Source of the DNA: Bifidobacterium mizhiense
GTDB taxonomy: Bacteria > Actinomycetota > Actinomycetes > Actinomycetales > Bifidobacteriaceae
Reading direction: 5' to 3'
Assembly: GCF_020884755.1 (NCBI RefSeq)
Contig: NZ_BPWE01000005.1
Location: forward strand, 1-64,000
DNA length: 64,000 nt
The position numbers and the translations under genes were made by a program. The number at the start of each line of letters is the position of its first letter. The stretch's first letter is position 1. The notes beneath the pieces were generated by a model that worked only from the letters and a program-made list of their open reading frames with translations, was not told the origin of the DNA and did not search any database. Positions 55,501-64,000 of this stretch are shown piece by piece.

Positions 55501-56275
55501 TGTTGGCGTCGACAGTGCTGATGCTCTTGACCTGTCCAGCGTCCAGAGCCCTGCCGTAGACGCGGAAGTTGGCCACCTGGCCCTTAAAATTCACATCCTT
55601 CCAAGGCGAGTGGCCTATGGTGTTGAGGCTCTGGTCGCCAATGTCGGCAGTGGTGACGGGAACCTTGCCAGAGGCGACCTCCTCGCCATCGACGTAGAGC
55701 CTGGCCATGCCGTCCGATCCGTCCAAGGTGGCCGTCACCGACATCCACTGGTCGGCCCGGACTGCACAAGAACCCGACTGGACCAGATGCTCGGTTCCCT
55801 TCGCCTTGATGCCTACCAGGGGCTGGCGTCCGAAGGCGCAGTTGAGGGAGCTGAACAGGTATTCCTGGTTGGAGGCGTTGCCGATGTTCCACATGAAGTG
55901 GAAACTCTTCAGCATGTCGGGATCCGCCTTGACCTCCATCTGGACGGTAGCGGAGGACTTGCCGGAAAGCAGATCCGCAGGCAGCCGAACCCAGCTGCCC
56001 CCTCCGCTCCAGTCCCCACCGGAAAGAACCAGCGATTGATCCTTCCACAGATCGTCTCCCGGATTCTGCACCTGGGCCTCGCCAAAGGCGCTGCCAGGGG
56101 CGGTATTGGCGACCGTGTGCCCGTCCGATGGCTTGCTGGCGAAGGAGTACTCGGCCAGCAAATCCTCGGTGGGCAGGGTTTCAACAGCACTTGCTGCTGC
56201 GGGGATGAAAGCCAATCCGGCCAAGGCGGTCGGAATCGCCATCATCCAGGCGATCATTCTTCCACATCGTTTCAC
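52529..56275 (-). CDS. Large secreted GH43-type arabinan-active enzyme with two propeller-like modules
   Basis: 1248 aa. A signal peptide (1-30, ending AAASA) precedes a LamG-like sandwich (about 35-255) and Ig-like segments (255-440). A first propeller-like module (about 440-650) has SLKDPSIF (Asp506). An Ig-like insert (about 655-728) follows. The main GH43 module has RADPSIYKW (Asp734), FWAPEI (Glu832), LDMSYF (Asp906) and the acid EGPNV (Glu960). A helical FIVAR-like segment (about 1100-1165), the motif LSSTG (1211-1215), a hydrophobic helix and a basic end complete it. It should cleave L-arabinofuranosyl bonds at the cell surface. Its ATG overlaps the upstream GH43 stop by 4 bases. Specificity is not assigned. 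Confidence 0.82.
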   Translation of the reverse strand: MKRCGRMIAWMMAIPTALAGLAFIPAAASAVETLPTEDLLAEYSFASKPSDGHTVANTAPGSAFGEAQVQNPGDDLWKDQSLVLSGGDWSGGGSWVRLPADLLSGKSSATVQMEVKADPDMLKSFHFMWNIGNASNQEYLFSSLNCAFGRQPLVGIKAKGTEHLVQSGSCAVRADQWMSVTATLDGSDGMARLYVDGEEVASGKVPVTTADIGDQSLNTIGHSPWKDVNFKGQVANFRVYGRALDAGQVKSISTVDANIHRSELVDGRIDALGFHDQSVDGDYLALPTAGGTVTWSSSDPSIITDTGMVNQPPSGAQDQTVTMTATTTVRGLTGSKSYRITVKPSTKTKAERLQEAADGYVIPPLIASGTKLPVAPDHTTLQLKAASGISIQDGGLVSIAGDKPVSGRITATITAAGVAEPVVKDFEVKVLPKSKASTLLAYDRNATSADTANNGDIAHSMHLALKDEASGRYQPYNGNYGIFFPLGYASQPVNQNTRDYARSLKDPSIFMMGDGSYGILSVRTNRGTDVPDSPGHLLFARSTDLLAYEESPNSAGLIDLGETNGVNSPYGVYDTASKTTMIGWYDDNGVPKYTSFAELRDKDSAHGPVHVGRFATVGGSQPASKVQGIDDYRHGSSIVIDQDRVKALQTRFGRLNNTGVDDFKDITVTKGSSANGLKLPKTARLTYSDGSTGSLPIKDWDTSHLDLNKVGEYEVTGTIGQTSYKVPFAEERADPSIYKWQWKRQVDGHERVDTKYLMIATNDIEGDCTWQHGSPHMPLRMADAIADLADTPGQDSGLIDANGYNAKEHIILKAGDPDAEGQPIMHSFWAPEIHEINGRLTVLFMAGYGNQWTNGKAVYMQLKQDAGGHDLDPTVASNWERPQAVTRSDGRPLALAADGSVGMSLDMSYFQDQKGQSYYVWQQLGATYLARMNPADPAHVTTDPVRIVAPDYAWNATIAEGPNVTLHQGKLYMMYSGSSVGKTYTTGMAVADGSGNTDLTNPASWSNLNYPIQNSGIFNGKWQLGTGHGMWSEDEDGNQIYVFHAYANKTDGYRNYSGRDTFVRRVHWAADGLPVLDMDADEELAHPDVKVRVEVVDSAVKVDKFGLSAALKKADGLDQGKYESGSWTAFTAARMQAQAVYDDPNADQAAVDQALKGLQEAIKALVPLSRPGGNGTQGGGLGQGTSLISAGANGHGRHDPGRDASVGGGGLSSTGADVAAVSLAALLMVSLALMVAIPVRRSMSSSLT

Positions 56276-59200
56276 TTCTGCTCATCTCCGTCCATGGCTG
56301 ATGCCGGCCCCTGTCGACGGACGAAGAACCTGCAGACGGCAATGAGAACCAGCCCCAGGCTTGCTGCCAGCAGGAGACTCGGAACCTTTGACAGGTCCAC
56401 ACCTGTGGCGGAGAGGGAGGGGCGAGCCTGTGCCTGCGGGTTCGCAGTACCGGATGGATTGCCGGATGATGAATGCCCCGGCTTCTGGGTGTTGTCCTTG
56501 TCGGGTGCAGGCTGGGCGCTGCGAATCTGGGTCAGTTTGACCTTGTAGGTCCTTGTGGTGGCCTTATCGGCTGCTGTGACCGTGACCGTCAGCATCCTTT
56601 CAGCTGATCCGGAAGAATCCAAGGTCAAGGCGACAGTAGCCTGATCATCCGTGGCGAGAGCGGCGATGTCGGCTTCAGTCAGTCCGGACAGGTCGGCGAG
56701 CGCCAGCGTGGCAGTACCCGCCAAGGCCTGCGCCAGGTCCACTTGTTGGCCGACCACGGTCAGAGACTTGAGGCTGGCGTCATTGGAGAGGACCTTGACC
56801 GTGACCTCCACGGGCATCCGAGAAGCATCCGCAGCGATTCCGCTCACTCGGAAGGTTCCGGGGTGGCTGTAGGAGGACGGATCCACAGCATCCCAAGCAA
56901 CCTTCACCTGCTCCTTGCTTCCGTCAGCCTTGGTTAGCTCCACCTGGGCAGGAAGATTCGGCGTGGGATCCTGACCGACCTTCGTCTCTACAGACATGGC
57001 CGGAACCGAGGCGACCGCCACATGGGGCGCATAGGCCTCCAAGACCTTCTGATACTGAGCCCTGGTCACTGGCAGGACAGTGCCGTGCCGTGGTTTGCCG
57101 CCGTCCGTATTGGTCGGGAAGTTGGCCTCGGGCATCTTGTCGCCGATCACCTTCCACTGGTCGGCCTTGGATATATTGTTCGTGGCCATCGGCACATAGT
57201 GGTTGGGGCCACCGTGGTAATTGGGTTGATCGGCAAAGAGGTAGTACTGGTATCCGTTGACATCCCCATCGTTCGCCCGGAAAAGCGATGGGCCTTCGCC
57301 GGCGCTGAAAGTACCGCCGTAGCCGTTGGCCTGCCCGCCACCGATGCGCTCCCCGACCAGAGACCAGCCGTTGGCATCACCGGATGCGGCAGTCGGATAG
57401 GATCCGGCAACCTTGGCCAGAAGGTCCTTGGACTTCTCCTGACGCAGGGTCATGGTCTTCTCGTCCTTGTAGACGCGATAGTAGGTGCCATCCTTCTTCT
57501 GCACGGTGGCATCGATGGATCCCGAGCCGGGCTGACCCCTGCGGTCTACGTCGATCCAGACCTGGGGCTTGGAGAAGTTGATGAAATCGTCAGTGGTGAC
57601 ATACATCATCCGGTTGTAAGTCAGCGCGGTCCTTTCAACCGGATCGGTGCCCGGATACAGGTTGGAGGCCCAATAGACCACGTACTTGCCGATCTCGGCA
57701 TCGTAATAGGCCTCAGGCGCCCAAGTGTTCCCGGCATAGTCGGTGCTCACCTTGACATGCCGCTCCTGGGACCAGTGGGTCAGATCATCCGACTCCCAGA
57801 TCTCGATGTATTTGGATCCGTTGGCCTGGGCACCCATGAAACCGCTCAGGCCTCCGGGCGCATTGGGACGTCCGGATATCTTCAGATCGGTGGCCAGCAT
57901 GTAGAACTTGTCGCCATCCTTGGACCTCATGATAAAGGGATCGCGAAGTCCCTGCTCGCCCTTGCTTGAGGTGAAGAGTGGCGCACCGTTGTTCAGCGTG
58001 TTCCAGTCCAAGGCATTGTTGCCCTTGGATGCAGCCAGGCTGATCTTCTCGCCACCGACGCCCTCGCCGGTGAAGAATGCCCAGACATAGGCCTGATCCT
58101 TGGAGTTGTCGGCAGGCATGGGCTGCACCTTAAGGGTGAACTCCTTGACCAGCCTGCTACCACCATGCCTGACCTCCAAGCTCAGGACCACGGTTGCAGC
58201 CGGCTTGCCAGCGGCGGGTCGGTTGACCTTCACAGTCTTGGAAGAGCCGTTGACGCCATCGACAATGACCGCGCCGACCGTTCCCGGATCCTTGACGGAC
58301 CAGGTGAAGGAGGAACCGTGCTCCCCGACCGTAGGTATGGAGACATTGGTTCGCACATCGTCGGCATTCTCGATGCCCACGGCATCCAGATCAGCCTGGG
58401 CCTGCTCCTGATCGCTCAGAAGATGGGGAACCAAAACCTGATAGGCCTTGGTGCGAGTGACCCCGTTCAGACTGAAAGTGGCCGTCAGAGTCACCTGCGC
58501 ATCCGGCTGCCCGGAAGCAGGCCTGTTGACAGTGACTGTCCCATCACTGGCCACGACCAGAGCTGTTGAAGAGGATGCCCAGTCCAGGTGCACGCCCGAG
58601 AGATCCGTGGGAAGGGTGAAGTTCTCACTCGCCTGAGCAGGGACCGCTACCGTCGGCATGATCTTCTCCAAGGCCTGGCTGGTATAGAGCCCTTTGATCC
58701 CAGCGGAATCCATGGCCTGATCGTAGATGGCGTAATCATCGACCTCGATCTTGCTCTTGGGATCGGGATAAGAGGATTTGCCCAAGTAGGCGACCAGATC
58801 CCCGTAATTGCCGAGGCCACCTTGAGGTATGGAGTAGGTGGAAGAACCCAGCGGAGCGCCATTGAGATAGGAGCTCATCTTTCCTGTGGAGCCGCTGATG
58901 ACTGTGGTGTACAGGGCCATGTCGCCAGTGGATTTGGAGCCGGATGAGGGAGCCCCGGTGGATCCCGGACCCACTTCGGTGCCCCATGGGGACTGGTTGG
59001 GCTGATTGGCGGTCGCCGTGGTCATTACCGCCTTGACCCGCCCCGCAGGGTTGGATGGGTTGAGCAGGAAATACCCTTTGGTGGTATCTGCGTTCCCTAT
59101 GTAGGCCGCTGAAGTGTTCACGGAGCCGGAATTATTCTTCAGCCAGATCGAAACGGTAAGGTCCTGCTTATCCTTCAAGGCACCGGTGGGAATGACTACG

Positions 59201-59445
59201 TCCTGGGTGCCGGTCAGCACGAGGCGACCATCCTTGACGGAAGCATCGCCTTCCAGAGTGGCGTCACTGTGACCGTCAGAGCCCTCGTTGGCTATGGTCC
59301 GGCCGCTGGGGGCAGCGTCGAAGGAATAATGGATCAGCGGTTTCTCTGTCTCCTCACCCGATGCGACAAGGGGCAGCAACGACCCCGATGCCAGTGTTAC
59401 ACACCCTAGGAGCAGCCCCAGGGCCCTCTTTCCATGTCCGTTCAT
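56272..59445 (-). CDS. Secreted GH43 alpha-L-arabinofuranosidase-type enzyme, anchored
   Basis: 1057 aa. Signal peptide 1-30 (RALGLLLGCVTLASGSLLPL), a LamG-like module (about 36-255) and two Ig-like segments (about 262-440). The GH43 five-bladed propeller follows (about 450-800) with LRDPFIM (Asp502), TWAPEAYYD (Glu578), SIDATVQ (Asp645) and AGEGPSLF (Glu717) as the catalytic set. Another Ig-like segment (about 810-890) and a Cadherin-like/Big stretch (about 890-975) lead to LSATG (1011-1015), a hydrophobic helix and a basic end. It resembles the arabinan/arabinogalactan enzymes of B. longum. It lies between two other GH43 genes on the same strand, so they act on one polysaccharide. Confidence 0.86.
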   Translation of the reverse strand: MNGHGKRALGLLLGCVTLASGSLLPLVASGEETEKPLIHYSFDAAPSGRTIANEGSDGHSDATLEGDASVKDGRLVLTGTQDVVIPTGALKDKQDLTVSIWLKNNSGSVNTSAAYIGNADTTKGYFLLNPSNPAGRVKAVMTTATANQPNQSPWGTEVGPGSTGAPSSGSKSTGDMALYTTVISGSTGKMSSYLNGAPLGSSTYSIPQGGLGNYGDLVAYLGKSSYPDPKSKIEVDDYAIYDQAMDSAGIKGLYTSQALEKIMPTVAVPAQASENFTLPTDLSGVHLDWASSSTALVVASDGTVTVNRPASGQPDAQVTLTATFSLNGVTRTKAYQVLVPHLLSDQEQAQADLDAVGIENADDVRTNVSIPTVGEHGSSFTWSVKDPGTVGAVIVDGVNGSSKTVKVNRPAAGKPAATVVLSLEVRHGGSRLVKEFTLKVQPMPADNSKDQAYVWAFFTGEGVGGEKISLAASKGNNALDWNTLNNGAPLFTSSKGEQGLRDPFIMRSKDGDKFYMLATDLKISGRPNAPGGLSGFMGAQANGSKYIEIWESDDLTHWSQERHVKVSTDYAGNTWAPEAYYDAEIGKYVVYWASNLYPGTDPVERTALTYNRMMYVTTDDFINFSKPQVWIDVDRRGQPGSGSIDATVQKKDGTYYRVYKDEKTMTLRQEKSKDLLAKVAGSYPTAASGDANGWSLVGERIGGGQANGYGGTFSAGEGPSLFRANDGDVNGYQYYLFADQPNYHGGPNHYVPMATNNISKADQWKVIGDKMPEANFPTNTDGGKPRHGTVLPVTRAQYQKVLEAYAPHVAVASVPAMSVETKVGQDPTPNLPAQVELTKADGSKEQVKVAWDAVDPSSYSHPGTFRVSGIAADASRMPVEVTVKVLSNDASLKSLTVVGQQVDLAQALAGTATLALADLSGLTEADIAALATDDQATVALTLDSSGSAERMLTVTVTAADKATTRTYKVKLTQIRSAQPAPDKDNTQKPGHSSSGNPSGTANPQAQARPSLSATGVDLSKVPSLLLAASLGLVLIAVCRFFVRRQGPASAMDGDEQK

Positions 59446-59498
59446 TAACGGGCCTCTTCCTGTGTAATGCCATCACATCATTGCGGTGGCTCTTGAAT

Positions 59499-59582
59499 GC
59501 TCCCGGAACAGCTGACTCCGGGAGCCTCTTGTCTTGGACTGCCGATGCCGGCCGTTCCTCGAAAACCCATAGGAACAGCCGG
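59499..59582 (-). other. Two intercistronic hairpins between GH43 genes
   Basis: GCTCCCGGA (59499-59507) pairs exactly with 59517-59525. A second hairpin pairs 59548-59559 with 59571-59582 with one mismatch (11 pairs). Neither has a T-run. They lie between the first and second genes of the GH43 operon and may shape mRNA stability. Confidence 0.5.
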
Positions 59583-59591
59583 TCAGAGCAG

Positions 59592-62570
59592 TCAGTGCCT
59601 GGATGCCGACCTATATCCGGCCGATCGCAACCAGCAGATTGCCAGGACTGCGCATGCGAGTGCAGCCAAGGCAATGACGCCAACGGATGCACCTGTTTGA
59701 GAAAGCCCCGGGTCCTGTGAAACCGACCCAGCACCTCCTGCCTTGACTTGTTCAATGGGAGATGTCTGGGAGGGGTGGGTATCCGACGTGCCAGGCAGGC
59801 CAATGTCTGCAGCCTTAGCGACAAGCCCGGTCACCTTGGTCGAGGATGGCTTGACCAGTTTGTCGGTGTACCCCTGATAATCGACTCTGATATCTCCGGA
59901 AACCTCATCCGGCACAGTCAGCGTCGCCTTCCCATCGGCTCCTAGTTTCACATCGGTCGTCCAGGACTGACTCAGCCGCGATGCCGGGCTTTGCGTGATG
60001 CTCACGGTGCCGGCCACATCGCCCCGGTCTTCGGCCTTGACGGTCACGCTCAGCTTGCGGCTGTCCGAGGCATAATCAGCCTGGGTTGTGGAGGCGACCG
60101 GTTCCAGATGTGAGGGGTTGGCTGTGGTGTACCGATGCATGGCTTCCAGAACATTCCTAGGCACGGCCACGAAAGCCCCATGCCTCTTTGGGGTGGGCAT
60201 GCCATCATCCGTGACATACCCGGTGACGCCCTTGCCGGGCTTCTTCTGAGTAAACCATCCTGGCGTCTGCGAAAGCCTGTGGGACCAGTCTGTTTTACTC
60301 AGATCCGTCTTGCTGGTCATGAAGGGTTGATAACCTCCCGAATCAGCCATGATGACCATGGCGTCACCGGCTTCGTTCTGGTTGACGTCATCCTTGTTCA
60401 GAGCTATGGATTCCGGCCCCTCAAAGGGAAGCAACCGCTGGTCGAGCAACCGCCAGGTGCTGGTCTCATCAGCATCGGGATCCGAACTGGACGTGGTGCA
60501 GGTCAGGCACTTCGACCGTTCCAGGAAGGTGGACTTGCCATCCACCACGTAGGATCCTGCGGCACCGTTCTCCTCGTTTTTGGTCATTCGGTAGTAGTAG
60601 CTGCCGATTTTGAAAACCGTGGAGTCAATGCGCGAGTATCCGGTGTCCTGCCAGTCCTTGGCGGGGGTGAAGTTCTTGAAGTCCCTGGTGATGGCATAGC
60701 GCACGATGTTGTACGGGGAACCCTTCTTCCCGGTGACGGCCGTCGAGCGTGAACTGTCGGTATAGGCCCTTGAGGAGAAGAAGACCACATAGGCGTTCAG
60801 CGCATCATCCCAGAATGCCTCAGGAGCCCAAGTCATCCCCTGGTTGGGGGAGTTGACGATGATGCCTGCATCCGAACCGTCCTCGGCGTTGGTCCGCGTC
60901 CAATTGACCATGTCCTTGGATTTCCAGGCTTCGATCTTCAGCGAGCCATATTGCTGGTTCTGACCCCAGCCCTGGCGCGAGACCTTCAGATCGGTGGCGA
61001 TCATATAGTATTCGTCGCCATCATGCGAGCGCAGCACGTATGGATCGCGCAGGCCGGTGGTGTCCGTCTTGGAAGTGATGACGGGGTCGCCATTGTTGAT
61101 GGGGCTGAAGGAGAAGAAGTCATTGCGCTCGGTGGAGGTTGCCGATTCATACAGAGCTTCGCCGATCTTTCCTCCAGTCTTGTCCGCGTCAGAGAGAAAA
61201 GTGACCGCGGCGTACCCGACATTCGGCGCAGACCGTGGCTTCTCCTTGACTACGACATCGACGCTGCGCGATATAGTGCGCCCATTGCCCGCCTTGGCGG
61301 TGGCCGTCAGACTGACCTTCTTGGAATCGCCCTGCCCATAAGAGGGTCGGGTGACGATTCCAGCGCCCCGATAGGGGTCGGATGCACCGTTGGCTGGTGC
61401 CTGGTAATTACTGTCCGTCGGACTGATGCGACCGGGATCGGAAGAGGTCCAGGTGACATCAACATCATGTCTGGGTCCCTTGGCCAGCAAAGGCAGGTTC
61501 CCTGTCGCCTGGGACGGAATCCCGGCGATCAGCGCATCCACATCATCTTGGGCAGCCGTTTCCGGATCCAAGGGTTTGACGGTTACGTCGACTGAACTGA
61601 CCAGTCCGCCAGCCCGGCTGGCGGCGGTAATGGTGCTGGTCCCAGCCTTCACAGCCTTGACCTTGCCCTTGGCATCGACCGTAGCTACAGAGGGATTGGA
61701 CGAGGCCCAGCTGACCTCCTGGCTGATGGCATTCTCAGGCGTGATTGTTGCGGTCAGCTGCCGCTCATCGTTCTCCGTCAAGGCCAGGGATCCGTTCACC
61801 AGGCCGGTTCCGGTCACGGTCAGCCCAGTCGGCATGACCAGATCGGCCCCCTTGTAGATTTTCAGGTCATCAATAGCGCCATTCCAATAGGCATCGCCCT
61901 GATAGAAGGATTTGCCGATGAAGGTGGTGGAGCCCCCCAGATCGGAGAGCTTGATACCGGTCTTGGCCTTGATTCCCACTAACTTATTGTCCCTGAGCAG
62001 GGCCATGGAATCATCCTTGATGATGATTCGGAAGTCATGCCAGATTCCGTCATTGTTGTCGAGCTGCTCCTTGAAGGAGGGCTCATTGTGCCAGCCATTG
62101 TCCGCAACAGCCAATTTGGCGCTGGTCTTGCTCAAATAGAAGAAAAGGTAATGCGAAGCATCCTTGCCGATAGCCAGCGAGAAGTAATTGCCATCGTCAG
62201 CATGCCTCGACTTGGCAGCGAAGTCGATGGTCGCCTCGTTGCCTATTGAGCCGAAGATCTCCGAAGGCAGCTGAGCATATTGAACGTTTTTTGAAGCATC
62301 CGACTGGCCATTCTGCAGATTCAGCGCCTCGTTTCCGTTTCGGTCTCCGAAGGCCCCAATGGATGCTCCGCCGTGAAGCGTCATGGCATAGCCATTGACT
62401 GAATCCGATAAGTTTCCCTGGCTAAAGTCATAGGAGGCAACCGGGGTCAGTGATCTGGTTTCCTGCCCTTGTGCCTCAGGACGCTCAAGAGCGTATGCCG
62501 TACCTCCCGCGAAGGACAGCAACATCGGCAGGGTCACCATGACCGACACCAATGTTTTCATTTTTTTCAT
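59592..62570 (-). CDS. Secreted GH43 alpha-L-arabinofuranosidase-type enzyme, anchored (first of cluster)
   Basis: 992 aa from the ATG at 62570 (MKKMKTLVSV), chosen for its signal peptide and the GGTGGAG before it; an upstream in-frame start at 62699 would bury the signal. LamG-like module about 45-240, a Big_2 Ig-like domain (about 260-335, SNPSVATVDAKGKVKAVKAG), and another Ig-like segment. GH43 catalytic residues: Asp509 (LRDPYVL), Glu584 (TWAPEAFWDD), Asp649 (SRIDSTV) and Glu717 (FEGPESI). A C-terminal Ig-like stretch, LSQTG (956-960) and a hydrophobic anchor end it. It should debranch or shorten arabinofuranosyl chains at the cell surface. Confidence 0.86.
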   Translation of the reverse strand: MKKMKTLVSVMVTLPMLLSFAGGTAYALERPEAQGQETRSLTPVASYDFSQGNLSDSVNGYAMTLHGGASIGAFGDRNGNEALNLQNGQSDASKNVQYAQLPSEIFGSIGNEATIDFAAKSRHADDGNYFSLAIGKDASHYLFFYLSKTSAKLAVADNGWHNEPSFKEQLDNNDGIWHDFRIIIKDDSMALLRDNKLVGIKAKTGIKLSDLGGSTTFIGKSFYQGDAYWNGAIDDLKIYKGADLVMPTGLTVTGTGLVNGSLALTENDERQLTATITPENAISQEVSWASSNPSVATVDAKGKVKAVKAGTSTITAASRAGGLVSSVDVTVKPLDPETAAQDDVDALIAGIPSQATGNLPLLAKGPRHDVDVTWTSSDPGRISPTDSNYQAPANGASDPYRGAGIVTRPSYGQGDSKKVSLTATAKAGNGRTISRSVDVVVKEKPRSAPNVGYAAVTFLSDADKTGGKIGEALYESATSTERNDFFSFSPINNGDPVITSKTDTTGLRDPYVLRSHDGDEYYMIATDLKVSRQGWGQNQQYGSLKIEAWKSKDMVNWTRTNAEDGSDAGIIVNSPNQGMTWAPEAFWDDALNAYVVFFSSRAYTDSSRSTAVTGKKGSPYNIVRYAITRDFKNFTPAKDWQDTGYSRIDSTVFKIGSYYYRMTKNEENGAAGSYVVDGKSTFLERSKCLTCTTSSSDPDADETSTWRLLDQRLLPFEGPESIALNKDDVNQNEAGDAMVIMADSGGYQPFMTSKTDLSKTDWSHRLSQTPGWFTQKKPGKGVTGYVTDDGMPTPKRHGAFVAVPRNVLEAMHRYTTANPSHLEPVASTTQADYASDSRKLSVTVKAEDRGDVAGTVSITQSPASRLSQSWTTDVKLGADGKATLTVPDEVSGDIRVDYQGYTDKLVKPSSTKVTGLVAKAADIGLPGTSDTHPSQTSPIEQVKAGGAGSVSQDPGLSQTGASVGVIALAALACAVLAICWLRSAGYRSASRH

Positions 62571-62892
62571 GCACTCCACCACCTTTGGCTCATCGGGATA
62601 CCGCAATCCCGCCTGCAGTGTCATGCCGACTGCTGGCTTGGCTTCGATGACTGCCCTTGAGTCGGCACGACAAGTATTCATAGATGGGTCATGACTCATG
62701 ATTGATCATCACGTCAGCACCTATGCCAAAATCCATTCTGACATCTGCGGTTAGCCGCTGTCCCTGAAAAGAATAACGATTCAATAACAATAGATTCTCA
62801 GTATTAGCGAGTACGAACGGCAGGCATTCCCCCTACCTTATGGATCGAGGAACCATGCAACAGGGGCTCGACACTGAACCCCGATGCCTCAA

Positions 62893-62938
62893 ATAAAAAA
62901 GCCGCAGACCGGATTCATATCGAATGCTGGTCTGCGGC
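62893..62938 (-). terminator. Rho-independent terminator of ilvC
   Basis: GCCGCAGACC (62901-62910) and GGTCTGCGGC (62929-62938) pair perfectly. On the minus strand the hairpin is followed by TTTTTTATTT. It lies 41 bases past the ilvC stop. Confidence 0.92.
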
Positions 62939-62978
62939 GATGCCAGGAAAATGGCAGCTGATGCTCAGAACCTAGAGG

Positions 62979-64000
62979 TCACTGCACCTGGGAACGGGCG
63001 ATCTTGCCGGTGAAGGACTGAGCCTCGTCGGCATCCTTGACGTCCTTGTTCCAGGAGAACATGGCGCGCAGCTTGGGGCCGACCTCCTCGATCTTCTCGT
63101 GGGAGAACTTCTCCTGGAGCTCCTTGAACTTGGGGGCGCCGGCATCCTGGTCGTCAATGAACTCCTTGGCGAAGGAGCCATCCTGAATGCGCTGCAGCTG
63201 GTGACGCATCCTGTCCTTGGTGGACTCATCCACCACGGTGGAGGTGAAATCGCCGTACTGGGCGGTGTCGGAGCAGGACCAGCGGGCCTTGTTCAGGCCA
63301 CCCTCGTTCATCAGGTCGACCAGCATCTTGAGCTCGTGGCAGACCTCGAAGTAGGCGATCTCGGGCTGGTAGCCAGCCTCGGTCAGCACCTCGAAGCCAG
63401 CCTCGACCAGGTGGTTGACACCACCCATGAGCACATCCTGCTCACCGAAGAGGTCGGTCTCGGTCTCTTCCTTGAAGGTGGTCTTGATGGCGCCGGCGCG
63501 CAGGGCGCCCAGAGCCTTGGCGTAGGCCAGGGTGATGTCCCAGGCATCGCCGCGCGGATCCTGCTCAACGGCCACGACCACGGGCACGCCACGGCCTGCG
63601 ACATACTCACGACGGACGATATGGCCCGGGCCCTTGGGGGCAACCATGAAGACCGGGTGGTCGGCGCTGGGCTTGATGTAGCCGTAATGAATGTTGAACC
63701 CGTGGGCGAAGGCGACGGCCGCACCCTCCTTGATGTTGGGCTCGATGTCGTCCCGCCAGATGTTGCGCTGGTACTGGTCAGGGGCCAGAATCATGACGAT
63801 GTCGGCCTCTTTGGTGGCCTCGGGCACGGTCTTGACCTCCAGGCCCTGCTCCTTGGCGAAGGGCACCGACTTGGAGTTGGCACGTAGGCCGACCACAACG
63901 TCCACACCGGAATCACGCAGGTTCAGTGCATGAGCATGTCCCTGGGAACCGTAGCCGATGATGGCCACCTTCTTGCCATCCAGAACCGAAAGGTCCCCAT
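62979..64000 (-). CDS. ilvC: Ketol-acid reductoisomerase (N-terminus beyond window)
   Basis: The reading frame is open to the right edge, adding [13 protein letters not shown] before the NADPH motif [17 protein letters not shown]. It converts acetolactate or acetohydroxybutyrate to the dihydroxy acids of branched-chain amino-acid synthesis. Conserved segments include [42 protein letters not shown] and [20 protein letters not shown]. About 339 residues are visible; around 10 are missing. The only ATG at 63968 lies inside the conserved nucleotide motif and is not the true start. A good terminator follows. It looks like a core biosynthetic gene next to the accessory GH43 cluster. Confidence 0.95.
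   Translation of the reverse strand, partial: GDLSVLDGKKVAIIGYGSQGHAHALNLRDSGVDVVVGLRANSKSVPFAKEQGLEVKTVPEATKEADIVMILAPDQYQRNIWRDDIEPNIKEGAAVAFAHGFNIHYGYIKPSADHPVFMVAPKGPGHIVRREYVAGRGVPVVVAVEQDPRGDAWDITLAYAKALGALRAGAIKTTFKEETETDLFGEQDVLMGGVNHLVEAGFEVLTEAGYQPEIAYFEVCHELKMLVDLMNEGGLNKARWSCSDTAQYGDFTSTVVDESTKDRMRHQLQRIQDGSFAKEFIDDQDAGAPKFKELQEKFSHEKIEEVGPKLRAMFSWNKDVKDADEAQSFTGKIARSQVQ

Overview
The window looks like chromosome from a Bifidobacterium or a close relative. The evidence is a high-GC actinobacterial codon pattern, a complete galacto-N-biose/lacto-N-biose phosphorolysis operon (GH112 phosphorylase, N-acetylhexosamine kinase, uridylyltransferase and ABC importer), a cluster of secreted GH43 enzymes with cell-wall or membrane tails, and many sugar ABC importers paired with LacI regulators. 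The genes are mostly accessory and concerned with scavenging carbohydrates, amino acids and iron. No rRNA, tRNA, CRISPR array or intact mobile element was recognised. Composition is mosaic: about 0-2.9 kb, 7.9-20.6 kb and 33.7-37 kb are visibly AT-richer than the rest.

Layout. 0-1.7 kb: a sugar importer (binding lipoprotein plus a permease cut by the window edge). 1.7-2.9 kb: a decayed toxin-antitoxin-like pair (ImmA-like plus DUF4411) beside a 15-G tract. 3-5.9 kb: a VOC protein and two tandem 3-hydroxyacyl-CoA-dehydrogenase-like genes, with the remains of a third copy. 6-7.7 kb: an MHS-type symporter. 7.9-13.2 kb: a leftward operon (binding protein, two permeases, cytoplasmic GH2), divergent from a LacI gene across a 37-bp perfect palindrome. 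14.4-20.6 kb: a rightward operon led by its own LacI gene, then a ribose-type ABC importer and an unrecognised 460-aa protein. 20.6-22.5 kb: a DUF4186 gene and a cyclopropane-fatty-acid synthase.

22.5-30.2 kb: a seven-gene leftward iron-uptake operon (FTR1 permease, P19-like lipoprotein, DUF2318 membrane protein, two FtsX-like permeases, ATPase, FMN-binding lipoprotein). It is colinear with the p19 locus of Campylobacter, but its last gene is a flavin-binding lipoprotein. 30.4-33.6 kb: two divergent amino-acid permeases. 33.7-37 kb: a LacI regulator, a GPH-like sugar transporter and an alpha/beta-hydrolase around a perfect 20-bp operator.

37-48.7 kb: the lnp-type operon. Its last gene is a GH101 endo-alpha-N-acetylgalactosaminidase with no signal peptide, placed where an epimerase gene sits in the B. 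longum operon. The operon reads as import of mucin-type O-glycan material, cytoplasmic release of the Gal-GalNAc disaccharide, phosphorolysis, phosphorylation of the GalNAc or GlcNAc, and uridylyl transfer. 49.3-52.4 kb: two tandem LysP-like permeases. 52.5-62.6 kb: three large secreted GH43 arabinan-active enzymes sharing an LSxTG-plus-hydrophobic tail. 62.9-64 kb: ilvC, cut by the right edge.
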